DNA of 64,000 bases from Xenorhabdus stockiae (lineage in GTDB: Bacteria; Pseudomonadota; Gammaproteobacteria; Enterobacterales; Enterobacteriaceae). The notes under the pieces are model-generated. The model had not been told where the DNA came from and did not search any database. It was given only the letters and a program-made list of their open reading frames with translations. The DNA is taken from contig NZ_NJAJ01000011.1 of assembly GCF_002632825.1 (NCBI RefSeq), positions 1-64,000 of the forward strand. Reading direction: 5' to 3'. The stretch's first letter is position 1. Each line of letters begins with the position of its first letter. This document shows positions 56,597 to 64,000 of this stretch, piece after piece. The translations under genes and the position numbers were made by a program.

Positions 56597-58531
56597 CTAA
56601 TGGTTATATGGCAAATTACTCGAACTAAAGAAGCTAAGCGTACCGGCAGTAGCCTGAGTAAATTCAAAAATGATAATCGTATTACTGCCGCTGTTTAACC
56701 ACACTCCGGGGCAATATAGCCGGGTCTGAGGCCCTGCCAACGTCCAATAACGGCCGAGATTGTGTCCGTTCACTAAAACGTAGCCAGTACCCCATGAGGA
56801 CATATCAATATACATGTCTTTAGGAATATCGATAGTAAGAATTGCTTTAGCAAAAAATGGACGAGGGCTCGTGGGTTTATTGATACCGAAAGGCAGTTTC
56901 GCCAGTTGTGATGCCAATAGCGGATAAAGAGTCATTTTCCAGTTTGTCAGCACATCACCATTCAGAATTACGTTGCCAGAAAGGCCACGTCCATCCGTTC
57001 TCATTTCATCACCACCATAATTTGCTCGTCCGAATGACATACAGACGATCTGTAATATAGAATTTGGCGGCACATCATCAATTTTGAATGAAGTTACAGG
57101 AGATATTTTTCCCCCTTTCACCGTTGTTAATACATCGCTTGTAACACGAACCCCGTTGAGGAAGGCCAATGCAAAATCGGGTGGCCGATTGAATTCCACA
57201 GAGAGATCATAACCTGACTTAGGTAGCTCTGTTTGATAAACAGTGATACCAGCCGGATAAATACCAGTACTGGCTGGTTGTTGGCTGTTAAGAGTCAACG
57301 CGATCCACTCAATGGTCTGTGGTATGGGGTTTGGAATGGTCGGAATGACATTAGATAGAAAATCACTGAAAACGAATTGGCTGTTCGATATCGGCGAGAT
57401 TTCGCCGTCAGTAATACTGGGGATCGACGCAGGAATTGGATTAGAAGGTACTATATATGAAGCATTTTTAGCATAAGCAGTTTTAATAACTTGGAAATTT
57501 GCATTTTGTCGGCCATTTTCTGATACTGGTGCGCCATAGTCATAAGAGGTTATCACTGGGACTGATGAAGTTGACTTTCCATTACTGCCAGCCGTAAAGC
57601 CAAAGTTAGTACCGCCGTGCCCAACGTAAATGACAAATGAACAACCTGCTTTTGCCAGCCTTGCGACTATATCTGCAAAAGTATCGATGTAAATTGTTTG
57701 TTTTTCCTCGGTCCAATGACATATCCAACCGGGATAGCATTCTGCACCAAAACTTGCGACCTGATAGTATTGTTTAGCTTCATTGTGATGTGAAACACTA
57801 TTTCCTTCAGCTGTCAGCCCGTACGCCGTATTGGTCGGTAGTGGAATGTGATTATTTTTAAACGCGTTCGCCCAGCCTTCACAAACACAAAACTTCTCTG
57901 TATAGCCTAAACTTACCCATTGTGCTGCCAGCGCAGTTGGGTGAGCGGGATCGTCCGGACCCCAAGAGGTATATTCATTTTCTAGCGCTATCAGCATGAT
58001 TGGGCCACCTGAGGTCAGCGTCCGTCCTTTAATGACCCGTTCATAAAGGGCTGTATTCCATTTTAGTACGGCTGACATGTAATTTGGGAAATTGCCGCGT
58101 ATTTGTAACTTATCTGAAGAGTCATGGAACTGAGGATCGGCTAACATACGTGGTGGTAATCCACCAAAATCCCATTCTGCGCAAGAATATGGTCCGGGAC
58201 GTAACAATACCCACATATTGTTAGTTGCACATAGATCGATGAAGTGTGCGATATTTTTGTCTGACGATGAGAAATCAAAAGCCCCATCAGGTAGTTCATG
58301 AAAATTCCACATTAGATAGAGTGATATCGTATTACACCCGAGAGCTTTGATCATTTTGATCCGGTGATCCCAATATTGAGATGGAACCCGTGAAGGATGA
58401 ATTTCTCCACCGAAAAATTGGAAAGATTTACCATTTATCATCCAATTACCTGCACTATCCCAAGAGAGTACATATTTATTACCGGGAATAAATGTGGGAT
58501 TAGTATCGTCTGTTGGATTTTGTCTGTCCAT
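56597..58531 (-). CDS. Glycoside hydrolase family 35 protein (beta-galactosidase family)
   Basis: 644 residues of GH35, a retaining exo-beta-galactosidase family. The N-terminal barrel has F-F-G-G-E-I-H-P-S-R-V-P, S-L-Y-L-M-W-N-F-H-E and L-L-R-P-G-P-Y-S-C-A-E-W. E-N-E-Y at residues 184-187 holds the acid/base glutamate and E264 in G-A-E-C-Y-P-G-W is the expected nucleophile. C-terminal jelly-roll parts include G-Y-V-L-V-N-G-H-N-L-G-R-Y-W. No signal peptide is seen, so it looks cytoplasmic. AGGAAAG precedes the ATG. It runs towards the tRNA-Lys pair and occupies the place of nadA in E. coli, which suggests insertion at the tRNA locus. No transporter is beside it. Confidence 0.9.
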   Translation of the reverse strand: MDRQNPTDDTNPTFIPGNKYVLSWDSAGNWMINGKSFQFFGGEIHPSRVPSQYWDHRIKMIKALGCNTISLYLMWNFHELPDGAFDFSSSDKNIAHFIDLCATNNMWVLLRPGPYSCAEWDFGGLPPRMLADPQFHDSSDKLQIRGNFPNYMSAVLKWNTALYERVIKGRTLTSGGPIMLIALENEYTSWGPDDPAHPTALAAQWVSLGYTEKFCVCEGWANAFKNNHIPLPTNTAYGLTAEGNSVSHHNEAKQYYQVASFGAECYPGWICHWTEEKQTIYIDTFADIVARLAKAGCSFVIYVGHGGTNFGFTAGSNGKSTSSVPVITSYDYGAPVSENGRQNANFQVIKTAYAKNASYIVPSNPIPASIPSITDGEISPISNSQFVFSDFLSNVIPTIPNPIPQTIEWIALTLNSQQPASTGIYPAGITVYQTELPKSGYDLSVEFNRPPDFALAFLNGVRVTSDVLTTVKGGKISPVTSFKIDDVPPNSILQIVCMSFGRANYGGDEMRTDGRGLSGNVILNGDVLTNWKMTLYPLLASQLAKLPFGINKPTSPRPFFAKAILTIDIPKDMYIDMSSWGTGYVLVNGHNLGRYWTLAGPQTRLYCPGVWLNSGSNTIIIFEFTQATAGTLSFFSSSNLPYNH

Positions 58532-59264
58532 TATTCTTTCCTATTGATGTGTATGAAATATAAAGAATGGATGTCATAACAGTAATCTGAAAAATACAGA
58601 AGTAATATTTTTATATTTATAAGTGTGATATCTGAACGGGATTTATTTTTTTAAGGTGATTTTTGTGAAAGTAAAATAATATAAACTATCATAACTAGAT
58701 GTTATTTAAATGATTATTTGAAAATAATAATATATTTAAAAATATCAGTAATATGTTTTAATTTATGGAGTAATCGTATTTCTGATGAATCACCTAATCA
58801 TGATATGGCTAAATTATTCAATGTGTTAAGCATGAATTAATTCTCATATACTCTGATTTTTCTTAGCAATATATGAGGTATGAATATCATTATAATCCAA
58901 TGTGAATGGTTTTTTTAATGCGGATAAAATTATTCATCCCAAATATATAATAAAAGTTAGTTGTCACTCTTTATTATGTCAAGAAAATAATTTCAATTAT
59001 ATGATTTTATATTTAATCATAAAGTAAAATTATAAATGAAATTTTACTATTTCTGCTGATGTTTTAATCTGATTTTTTATATATTGGTATCACTTTGTTT
59101 TTATTTAAATCACATTTAAAATAAATTCCTTTTTTATAATTCCCTAACTATTTTCCAAGTGTAATTATTAATAATTGGTTTTTATGTTTACCATATCAGC
59201 GTCTGGTAATTGACATTAAAATTTCTAAAATATTTAAAGACTTTTACTTAAAAAATCGCTATCT
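58532..59264. other. Very AT-rich spacer, nothing recognised
   Basis: About 730 bases with long A/T runs between the GH35 gene and the pnuC control region. It must contain the GH35 promoter. No open frame, RNA or repeat could be supported. The composition fits acquired or decayed DNA. Confidence 0.6.
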
Positions 59265-59282
59265 TGTTTAGTATATAAAACA
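59265..59282 (+). promoter_or_regulatory. NadR-box-like operator upstream of pnuC
   Basis: TGTTTA-GTATAT-AAAACA differs by one base from the TGTTTA-N6-TAAACA palindrome bound by the NAD repressor NadR in E. coli. It lies 88 bases before pnuC, an NAD-precursor transporter gene, which makes it a plausible working site. Confidence 0.6.
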
Positions 59283-59369
59283 AAAACTGGCTATAAGGTT
59301 GGTTTTTAACCTGATTTAATGCCTTTGTTATTGACATACTAAACATTAATTACGGTAAGGATAAAAAGT

Positions 59370-60116
59370 ATGGATTTTCTCAGCAGATTTTTCAGTATAA
59401 ATAACCATATCCCTGTGGAGATATTTGGTTATCAACCCTCATATATCGAGGCTGTTGGTACAATTGCAGGTTTATTATGTATCTGGCTTGCGAGTCAGGA
59501 AAAAATTATTAACTATTTATTTGGTTTAATTAATGTTTCCCTATTTGCGGTGATATTTTTTCAGATCCAGCTTTATGCCAGTCTTATGCTACAAATTTTC
59601 TTCTTTGCTGCCAACATTTATGGTTGGTATGCATGGAGCAGAGTCGATGAACAGCAACAGAAAGAATTAAAGATCCGCTGGCTTAGCTCCAAACAGATGT
59701 TCAGTGTGGCTACTGTTTCCCTCCTTTTTATCCTGGTAATGACATTTAATATTGACCAAATATTTGGTTATATGGCAAAAGTTTCTGTGATTGCTTTACA
59801 GGGAATGGGCTTTGGGATCACCATGCCTGACTTGCTGCCAGATGCTTTCCCATTCTGGGATTCTGTTATGACCGTATTATCAATAGTGGCTATGATTCTC
59901 ATGACCCGTAAGCATGTAGAAAATTGGCTGTTGTGGGTGATTATTAATGTGATCAGCGTTGCCATTTACTACAAGCAAGGCGTATTAGCGATGTCGTTGC
60001 AGTATATTATTCTGACAGGGATTGCTTTGAACGGTGCTCGTCTATGGATAAAAGTAGCTAAGAATAATCATGAAACATCATCTACAGAACGTACTTCCAC
60101 TGAAAATTCAAATTAA
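59370..60116 (+). CDS. pnuC: Nicotinamide riboside transporter PnuC
   Basis: 248 residues (E. coli 239) with seven to eight membrane spans. Shared blocks are E-A-V-G-T-I-A-G-L-L-C-I, F-F-A-A-N-I-Y-G-W-Y-A-W-S-R, P-D-A-F-P-F-W-D-S and R-K-H-V-E-N-W-L-L-W-V-I-I-N-V-I. It brings in nicotinamide riboside for NAD synthesis. In E. coli it follows nadA in one operon; here it has its own upstream region with a NadR-like box. TAAGGA precedes the ATG. Confidence 0.95.
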   Translation: MDFLSRFFSINNHIPVEIFGYQPSYIEAVGTIAGLLCIWLASQEKIINYLFGLINVSLFAVIFFQIQLYASLMLQIFFFAANIYGWYAWSRVDEQQQKELKIRWLSSKQMFSVATVSLLFILVMTFNIDQIFGYMAKVSVIALQGMGFGITMPDLLPDAFPFWDSVMTVLSIVAMILMTRKHVENWLLWVIINVISVAIYYKQGVLAMSLQYIILTGIALNGARLWIKVAKNNHETSSTERTSTENSN

Positions 60117-60128
60117 TAACTAGCCCGG

Positions 60129-60158
60129 AACAGGCCATAAGTCATTATGGCCTGTTTA
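60129..60158 (+). terminator. Rho-independent terminator after pnuC
   Basis: AACAGGCCATAA and TTATGGCCTGTT form a 12-bp perfect stem with a 4-base loop and a short T run. Confidence 0.88.
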
Positions 60159-60506
60159 TTGATATTCCATTTATACATGCTATTTTTCCAATGTCCTTTT
60201 TGTTAGTGACATTATTTTTTCAGGTTATCTTTTTATAAACATTTAGTTACCTGAATTTCTGGAATTAATAAGGGACTATAGCCTTTCCTCTCGGCTCGTA
60301 TTTGATTGGGCAAATTCGTTTTCGATTAATTCGTGATTTTCCTACTGGTGTGATGTAGCTCCGAATCCATTGGATATATATTTTTTCTCTTTTATAAAAA
60401 TTCTGCTTATTTACTCATAAAGATTATTTACAGCACTTCATCTAACAGTTAGATTGAGATCACAAAATTATTTTAAATAACTGTAAACACATTAGGTGAA
60501 AGGCCG
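60159..60506. other. aroG upstream region
   Basis: About 350 AT-rich bases between the pnuC terminator and aroG; it should hold the aroG promoter. A TyrR box was sought because E. coli aroG is TyrR-controlled, but only a lone TGTAAA half-site near 60482 was seen. No gene is supported. Confidence 0.5.
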
Positions 60507-61559
60507 ATGAATTACCAGAATGACGATGTAAGGATAAGAAAAATAACAGAATTATTGCCACCAGTTGCATTACTCGAAAAATTCCCTGCAACAAAAGATA
60601 CTGCTGCTACCGTTCGTGAAGCTCGTGAAGGCATTCATAACATTTTAATTGGTGCAGACGATCGTTTATTGGTAATAATTGGCCCATGTTCAATTCATGA
60701 CCCAAAGGCTGCACTGGAATATGCAGAGCGCCTGAATAAATTGCGCCGCGAATTGAAAGCAGATCTGGAAATCGTGATGCGGGTTTATTTTGAAAAACCG
60801 CGTACTACAATTGGTTGGAAAGGGTTAATCAATGACCCGAAAATGGATTGTAGCTTTGATATCAATGATGGGTTACGCACAGCACGTAAACTTCTGCTCG
60901 ATATTAATAATATTGGGTTACCGGCAGCAGGTGAATTCCTTGATATGATTACCCCCCAGTATCTTGCCGATCTGATGAGCTGGGGAGCAATAGGAGCACG
61001 TACAACCGAGTCTCAGGTTCACCGTGAGCTGGCATCAGGGCTGTCCTGCCCGGTGGGTTTTAAAAACGGTACTGACGGTACAATAAAAGTAGCGATTGAT
61101 GCCATCAATGCTGCCGGCTCATCACACTGCTTCCTGTCAGTAACTAAATGGGGTCATTCTGCCATCGTTAATACGACGGGCAATCAGGATTGCCATATTA
61201 TTCTGCGTGGCGGAAAAGAGCCAAACTACAGTGCTGAACATGTCAGCGCGGTGAAAGAAGGTTTATTAAAAGCAGGATTGAAACCGCAGGTAATGATTGA
61301 TTTCAGCCATGCAAACAGTGCGAAGCAGTTCAAAAGGCAGATGGATGTAGGGGCTGATGTTTGTGGCCAGATCTCTGCCGGAGAGAATGCGATTATCGGT
61401 GTGATGGTTGAAAGCCATCTGGTTGAAGGCAACCAAAGTTTAGATGATGATGAGCCACTGGTTTATGGGAAAAGTGTGACAGATGCCTGTATTGGCTGGG
61501 ATGATACAGAACTGCTATTACAGCAGTTGTCTCAGGCTGTCAGAACTCGCCGAGGATGA
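60507..61559 (+). CDS. aroG: 3-deoxy-7-phosphoheptulonate synthase, Phe-sensitive
   Basis: 350 residues, the same as E. coli AroG. It joins phosphoenolpyruvate and erythrose 4-phosphate in the first step of aromatic amino-acid synthesis. Conserved parts are I-G-P-C-S-I-H-D with the metal cysteine, G-A-R-T-T-E-S-Q-V-H, F-K-N-G-T-D-G, H-I-I-L-R-G-G and D-F-S-H-A-N-S. AAAGG precedes the ATG. Confidence 0.97.
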   Translation: MNYQNDDVRIRKITELLPPVALLEKFPATKDTAATVREAREGIHNILIGADDRLLVIIGPCSIHDPKAALEYAERLNKLRRELKADLEIVMRVYFEKPRTTIGWKGLINDPKMDCSFDINDGLRTARKLLLDINNIGLPAAGEFLDMITPQYLADLMSWGAIGARTTESQVHRELASGLSCPVGFKNGTDGTIKVAIDAINAAGSSHCFLSVTKWGHSAIVNTTGNQDCHIILRGGKEPNYSAEHVSAVKEGLLKAGLKPQVMIDFSHANSAKQFKRQMDVGADVCGQISAGENAIIGVMVESHLVEGNQSLDDDEPLVYGKSVTDACIGWDDTELLLQQLSQAVRTRRG

Positions 61560-61568
61560 TTTTGTATG

Positions 61569-61598
61569 AAAAAAAGCCGGAATGATTTCCGGCTTTTT
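61569..61598. terminator. Bidirectional terminator between aroG and gpmA
   Basis: AAAAAGCCGGAA and TTCCGGCTTTTT form the stem, with A and T runs on either side. It serves convergent aroG and gpmA. Confidence 0.9.
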
Positions 61599-61611
61599 AT
61601 GTCTTTCTCAA

Positions 61612-62364
61612 TTATTTTGCTTTACCCTGGTTTGCGACAGCCGCTGCTTTTGCAGCGATTTCATCCGCATTACCCAGATAATAGTGTTTAATTGGCTTCA
61701 TATTCTCGTCGAATTCATAAACCAGCGGTACAGCAGTTGGAATATTTAACTCAAGAATTTCGTCTTCGCCCATATTATCCAGATACTTCACCAGTGCGCG
61801 CAGCGAATTGCCGTGAGCAGCGATGATAACTTTTTCACCGTTTGCAACGCGAGGTCTAATTACTTCTTCCCAGTAAGGAACAACACGCTCGATAGTCGTT
61901 GCCAGGCTTTCTGTGACAGGAAGTTCTTCTGGTTTCAGGTTTGCATAGCGAGGGTCATGGCCGGGATAACGTTCATCATCTTTGGTCAGATCAGGAGGAG
62001 TGATGGCAAAGCCACGACGCCATAATTTAACCTGATCATCACCATACTTAGCCGCTGTTTCTGCTTTATCCAGACCTTGTAGGGCACCATAATGGCGTTC
62101 ATTCAGTTTCCAGCTTTTTTCAACTGGTAGCCATTGTTGATCGACCTGATCCAGAATATTCCACAAAGTATGAATGGCGCGTTTTAAAACAGATGTATAG
62201 GCGAAATCAAAAGCAAAACCTTCCTGTTTCAGCAATTGACCAGCCTGTTGCGCTTCATTGCGGCCTTTATCAGACAGTTCAACATCAGTCCACCCCGTAA
62301 AACGGTTCTCTTTGTTCCACTCGCTCTCACCATGTCTTACAAGAACCAGCTTAGTTACAGCCAT
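61612..62364 (-). CDS. gpmA: 2,3-bisphosphoglycerate-dependent phosphoglycerate mutase
   Basis: 250 residues, the same as E. coli GpmA. It interconverts 3- and 2-phosphoglycerate in glycolysis. The phosphohistidine is in [18 protein letters not shown] and [11 protein letters not shown] complete the active site. Confidence 0.98.
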   Translation of the reverse strand: MAVTKLVLVRHGESEWNKENRFTGWTDVELSDKGRNEAQQAGQLLKQEGFAFDFAYTSVLKRAIHTLWNILDQVDQQWLPVEKSWKLNERHYGALQGLDKAETAAKYGDDQVKLWRRGFAITPPDLTKDDERYPGHDPRYANLKPEELPVTESLATTIERVVPYWEEVIRPRVANGEKVIIAAHGNSLRALVKYLDNMGEDEILELNIPTAVPLVYEFDENMKPIKHYYLGNADEIAAKAAAVANQGKAK

Positions 62365-62491
62365 AGCTTAAACTCCTATCATTACTTTTTAATACAAAAT
62401 GAAATGCTCGCTGCGGGCATTATATGGCGCGATAGACTGAAACAGCAAACAATAGTCGATGAACTTCTGTCTTAAATCATATATGGAAGGA

Positions 62492-62533
62492 GTTGCAGCC
62501 TGACTGGCTGCAACTTGAAATCCATTGTGTATA
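62492..62533. repeat. Short ERIC-end-like element with internal palindrome
   Basis: Read on the minus strand it begins TATACACAATGGATTTCAAG, the left end of the ERIC copies in this window, then GTTGCAGCC-AGTCA-GGCTGCAAC, a 9-bp perfect stem. It lies after the CPBP gene and before gpmA, where the stem could end transcription. Confidence 0.6.
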
Positions 62534-62549
62534 GATAAGATAGCGGAAA

Positions 62550-63380
62550 TTAGCTGATGATCGTTTTAATCGGATATGTGTAAAACAGCAGGTGTAATAC
62601 ATTAAGGGTAAAATGGAATCCGACAGCTACCCATAAACGGCCACTCCACATCCACGCTATACCATAAATCAGGCCTGCCAGTGTTGCGAAAGCCATCAAT
62701 AGTCCACCGCCTGCGAAGTGGGCGGCACCAAATAGTAAAGAAGTAATGATCAGCGCAAAATAGGGATTCATCCACTGACTGAGCTTTTGTTGAATATAGC
62801 CACGGAATAAGGCTTCTTCTGCTAGTGATACAAATAAAATATTGGCAACAACGAAGGCAGGAAACCAACTTGGTAGGTGGAGTTCAACTGCCAACCCGTC
62901 AAGCGATGTAGCAAGCCCTAATAATGCTGGTATCGCTGCGATTAACAATGCCCAGCCGTGAGCAGGAGCTTTAACTACTGGATTACAGCGGAATAGGCTT
63001 GGCATACAGCACAATAAAAGAAAAGGAACCAGTGCCTTGTCAAAATTGAAGTACATAGAAAAAGGTGCACTGAGTGGCCCAACCTGTACTTTGTCCAGAT
63101 ATTTCAGGTTATGAAAACCGGGAATAAAATGTATAAATAACAAAATACTAACGATAACCAACATGGCTTCGGTAATGCTTTTACCGATAAAATGCCTTTT
63201 GGTATTGAAATAGACATGCGCCACACCCAATACACTTATCATTAATAATGAGATGATCGCGGGGTAGGCCAGTATGTGAGTGCTGATCCCAACAGCGATA
63301 GCTAAGAATGCAATGAAAAATGCGATTTTTTGGCGAATATCTAACAGTGCCAGCGAAGCGGCAAGTAAAGTCCAGCCCAT
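62550..63380 (-). CDS. CPBP-family intramembrane glutamic protease
   Basis: 276 residues with about eight membrane segments. The CPBP/Rce1-like motifs are in the C-terminal half: A-E-E-A-L-F-R-G (EExxxR), F-G-A-A-H-F (FxxxH) and H-F-T-L-N (HxxxN). Family members act as membrane proteases in prenyl-protein processing or bacteriocin immunity, but the role here is unknown. It is alone between gpmA and modF, in the same direction. Confidence 0.88.
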   Translation of the reverse strand: MGWTLLAASLALLDIRQKIAFFIAFLAIAVGISTHILAYPAIISLLMISVLGVAHVYFNTKRHFIGKSITEAMLVIVSILLFIHFIPGFHNLKYLDKVQVGPLSAPFSMYFNFDKALVPFLLLCCMPSLFRCNPVVKAPAHGWALLIAAIPALLGLATSLDGLAVELHLPSWFPAFVVANILFVSLAEEALFRGYIQQKLSQWMNPYFALIITSLLFGAAHFAGGGLLMAFATLAGLIYGIAWMWSGRLWVAVGFHFTLNVLHLLFYTYPIKTIIS

Positions 63381-63560
63381 ACAATTCTCGGTTCTTTTTG
63401 AAAAAAATAGGTAAACGATCTAAAAAATAGGGCGGGATTTTATAGCAATAGACAAAAAATTCAAAAAAATAATAAGGACTATCAAAAAAATATTTATAGA
63501 ACACGTTACACATTTATCCCTCTTCAGTATCAGTTGAGAGAGGAATTAATATTTTATGGG

Positions 63561-63595
63561 TTTCAGGCCGGCCTCCGGTCAGAGACGGCCTGAAA
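63561..63595 (-). terminator. Hairpin after modF
   Basis: TTTCAGGCCG and CGGCCTGAAA pair perfectly around 15 bases, 20 bases beyond the modF stop on the minus strand. No strong T run follows. Confidence 0.6.
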
Positions 63596-63614
63596 AATGA
63601 AGAATATTAGAAAA

Positions 63615-64000
63615 TCACAAAAGAGGGCTAAAAGTCAGCTCGGTTTCATAACGATAAATATCGCCATCAGGAATAAATTTCAGCCGATGAGTGATGCATT
63701 CTGGCGCATCTTCCTGATGGTGGGAGACAAACAGAAGTTGCGTATCGCCATTTTTAATCATGATATCAATGAAACGCAGGACTAACTGCCGGTTGAGTGA
63801 ATCAAGCCCTTGCAATGGCTCATCAAGAATTAACAAAGCCGGATGTTTCACTAAGGCACGGGCAATTAATACAAGGCGTTGCTGACCCCATGACAGACTA
63901 TGAAACGGACTGTTTGCAGTTGCATCGGATAAACCCAATAATGCCAGCCACTCATTTGCCAATTGTCGTTGACGATCTGAAACAGCCTGATAAAGCCCGA
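63615..64000 (-). CDS. modF: Molybdate-type ABC transporter ATP-binding protein ModF, C-terminal part
   Basis: The frame is open at the right edge, with G-L-Y-Q-A-V-S-D-R-Q-R-Q-L-A-N-E-W upstream of the first visible start-like codon. The ABC ATPase signature S-W-G-Q-Q-R-L (an S-x-G-Q variant), Walker B L-L-I-L-D-E-P and the switch His in F-V-S-H-H-Q-E-D are visible. These match the second ATPase half of E. coli ModF, a soluble double-ATPase of uncertain role. Only about 128 residues are in the window. Confidence 0.88.
   Translation of the reverse strand, partial: GLYQAVSDRQRQLANEWLALLGLSDATANSPFHSLSWGQQRLVLIARALVKHPALLILDEPLQGLDSLNRQLVLRFIDIMIKNGDTQLLFVSHHQEDAPECITHRLKFIPDGDIYRYETELTFSPLL

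Noticed and set aside
60480-60500. TyrR-box-like sequence (TGTAAA) before aroG
   Set aside because: Only one half-site is present; the expected TTTACA partner at six bases is missing.
1-64000. CRISPR arrays, insertion sequences and prophage genes
   Set aside because: No regularly spaced direct repeats with unique spacers, no transposase or integrase frames were seen.

Overview
The window looks like a chromosomal segment of an insect-associated member of the Morganellaceae, most likely Photorhabdus or a close relative such as Xenorhabdus. Three things suggest this: an Escherichia coli-like core gene order (ybfF-seqA-pgm, kdpFABCD, ybfA, ybgI, gltA, sdhCDAB-sucABCD, cydABX-ybgE-ybgC-tolQRAB-pal-cpoB, tRNA-Lys, pnuC, aroG, gpmA, modF), AT-rich spacers carrying ERIC elements, and a giant MARTX toxin gene at the left edge. 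The genus is an inference from context; no database search was possible.

Layout. 1-10.7 kb: the 3' part of a MARTX (multifunctional autoprocessing RTX) toxin gene, open at the left edge. Its domains run B-type repeats, a jelly-roll-like domain, a coiled coil, an unassigned first effector resembling ADP-ribosyl cyclase/NADase toxins, then RID, ABH, a papain-like (C58/MCF-type) protease, the CPD autoprocessing protease and C-terminal repeats. 10.9-17.1 kb: a small secreted protein, an inositol-monophosphatase-family enzyme and a minus-strand pxpA-pxpB-pxpC-gabT cluster (5-oxoproline to glutamate, plus GABA transamination). 16.6-17.4 kb: a gene-poor patch of repeats and gene debris. 17.4-21.8 kb: a methyltransferase, ybfF, seqA and pgm. 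21.8-29.3 kb: a small cysteine-containing secreted protein and kdpFABCD without an adjacent kdpE. 29.6-34.7 kb: ybfA, ybgI, a HigB/HigA-type toxin-antitoxin pair, a divergent MFS exporter/AraC regulator pair and an S66 LD-carboxypeptidase.

34.8-46.9 kb: the TCA-cycle block. gltA is divergent from sdhCDAB-sucABCD, which together cover citrate synthase, succinate dehydrogenase, the E1 and E2 subunits of 2-oxoglutarate dehydrogenase, and succinyl-CoA synthetase. The block is interrupted by ERIC-type repeats and by a perfect 20-bp hairpin. 47.5-56.6 kb: cytochrome bd oxidase (cydABX, ybgE), the Tol-Pal envelope system and two identical tRNA-Lys genes. 56.6-58.5 kb: a GH35 beta-galactosidase-family gene sits where nadA lies in E. 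coli. 59.3-64 kb: pnuC with a NadR-like operator, aroG, gpmA, a CPBP-family membrane protease and the 3' end of modF, cut by the right edge.

Most of the window is ordinary enterobacterial core genome. The points of interest are the MARTX effector content, the missing kdpE and nadA, the material next to the tRNA genes, and the repeat-rich spacers.
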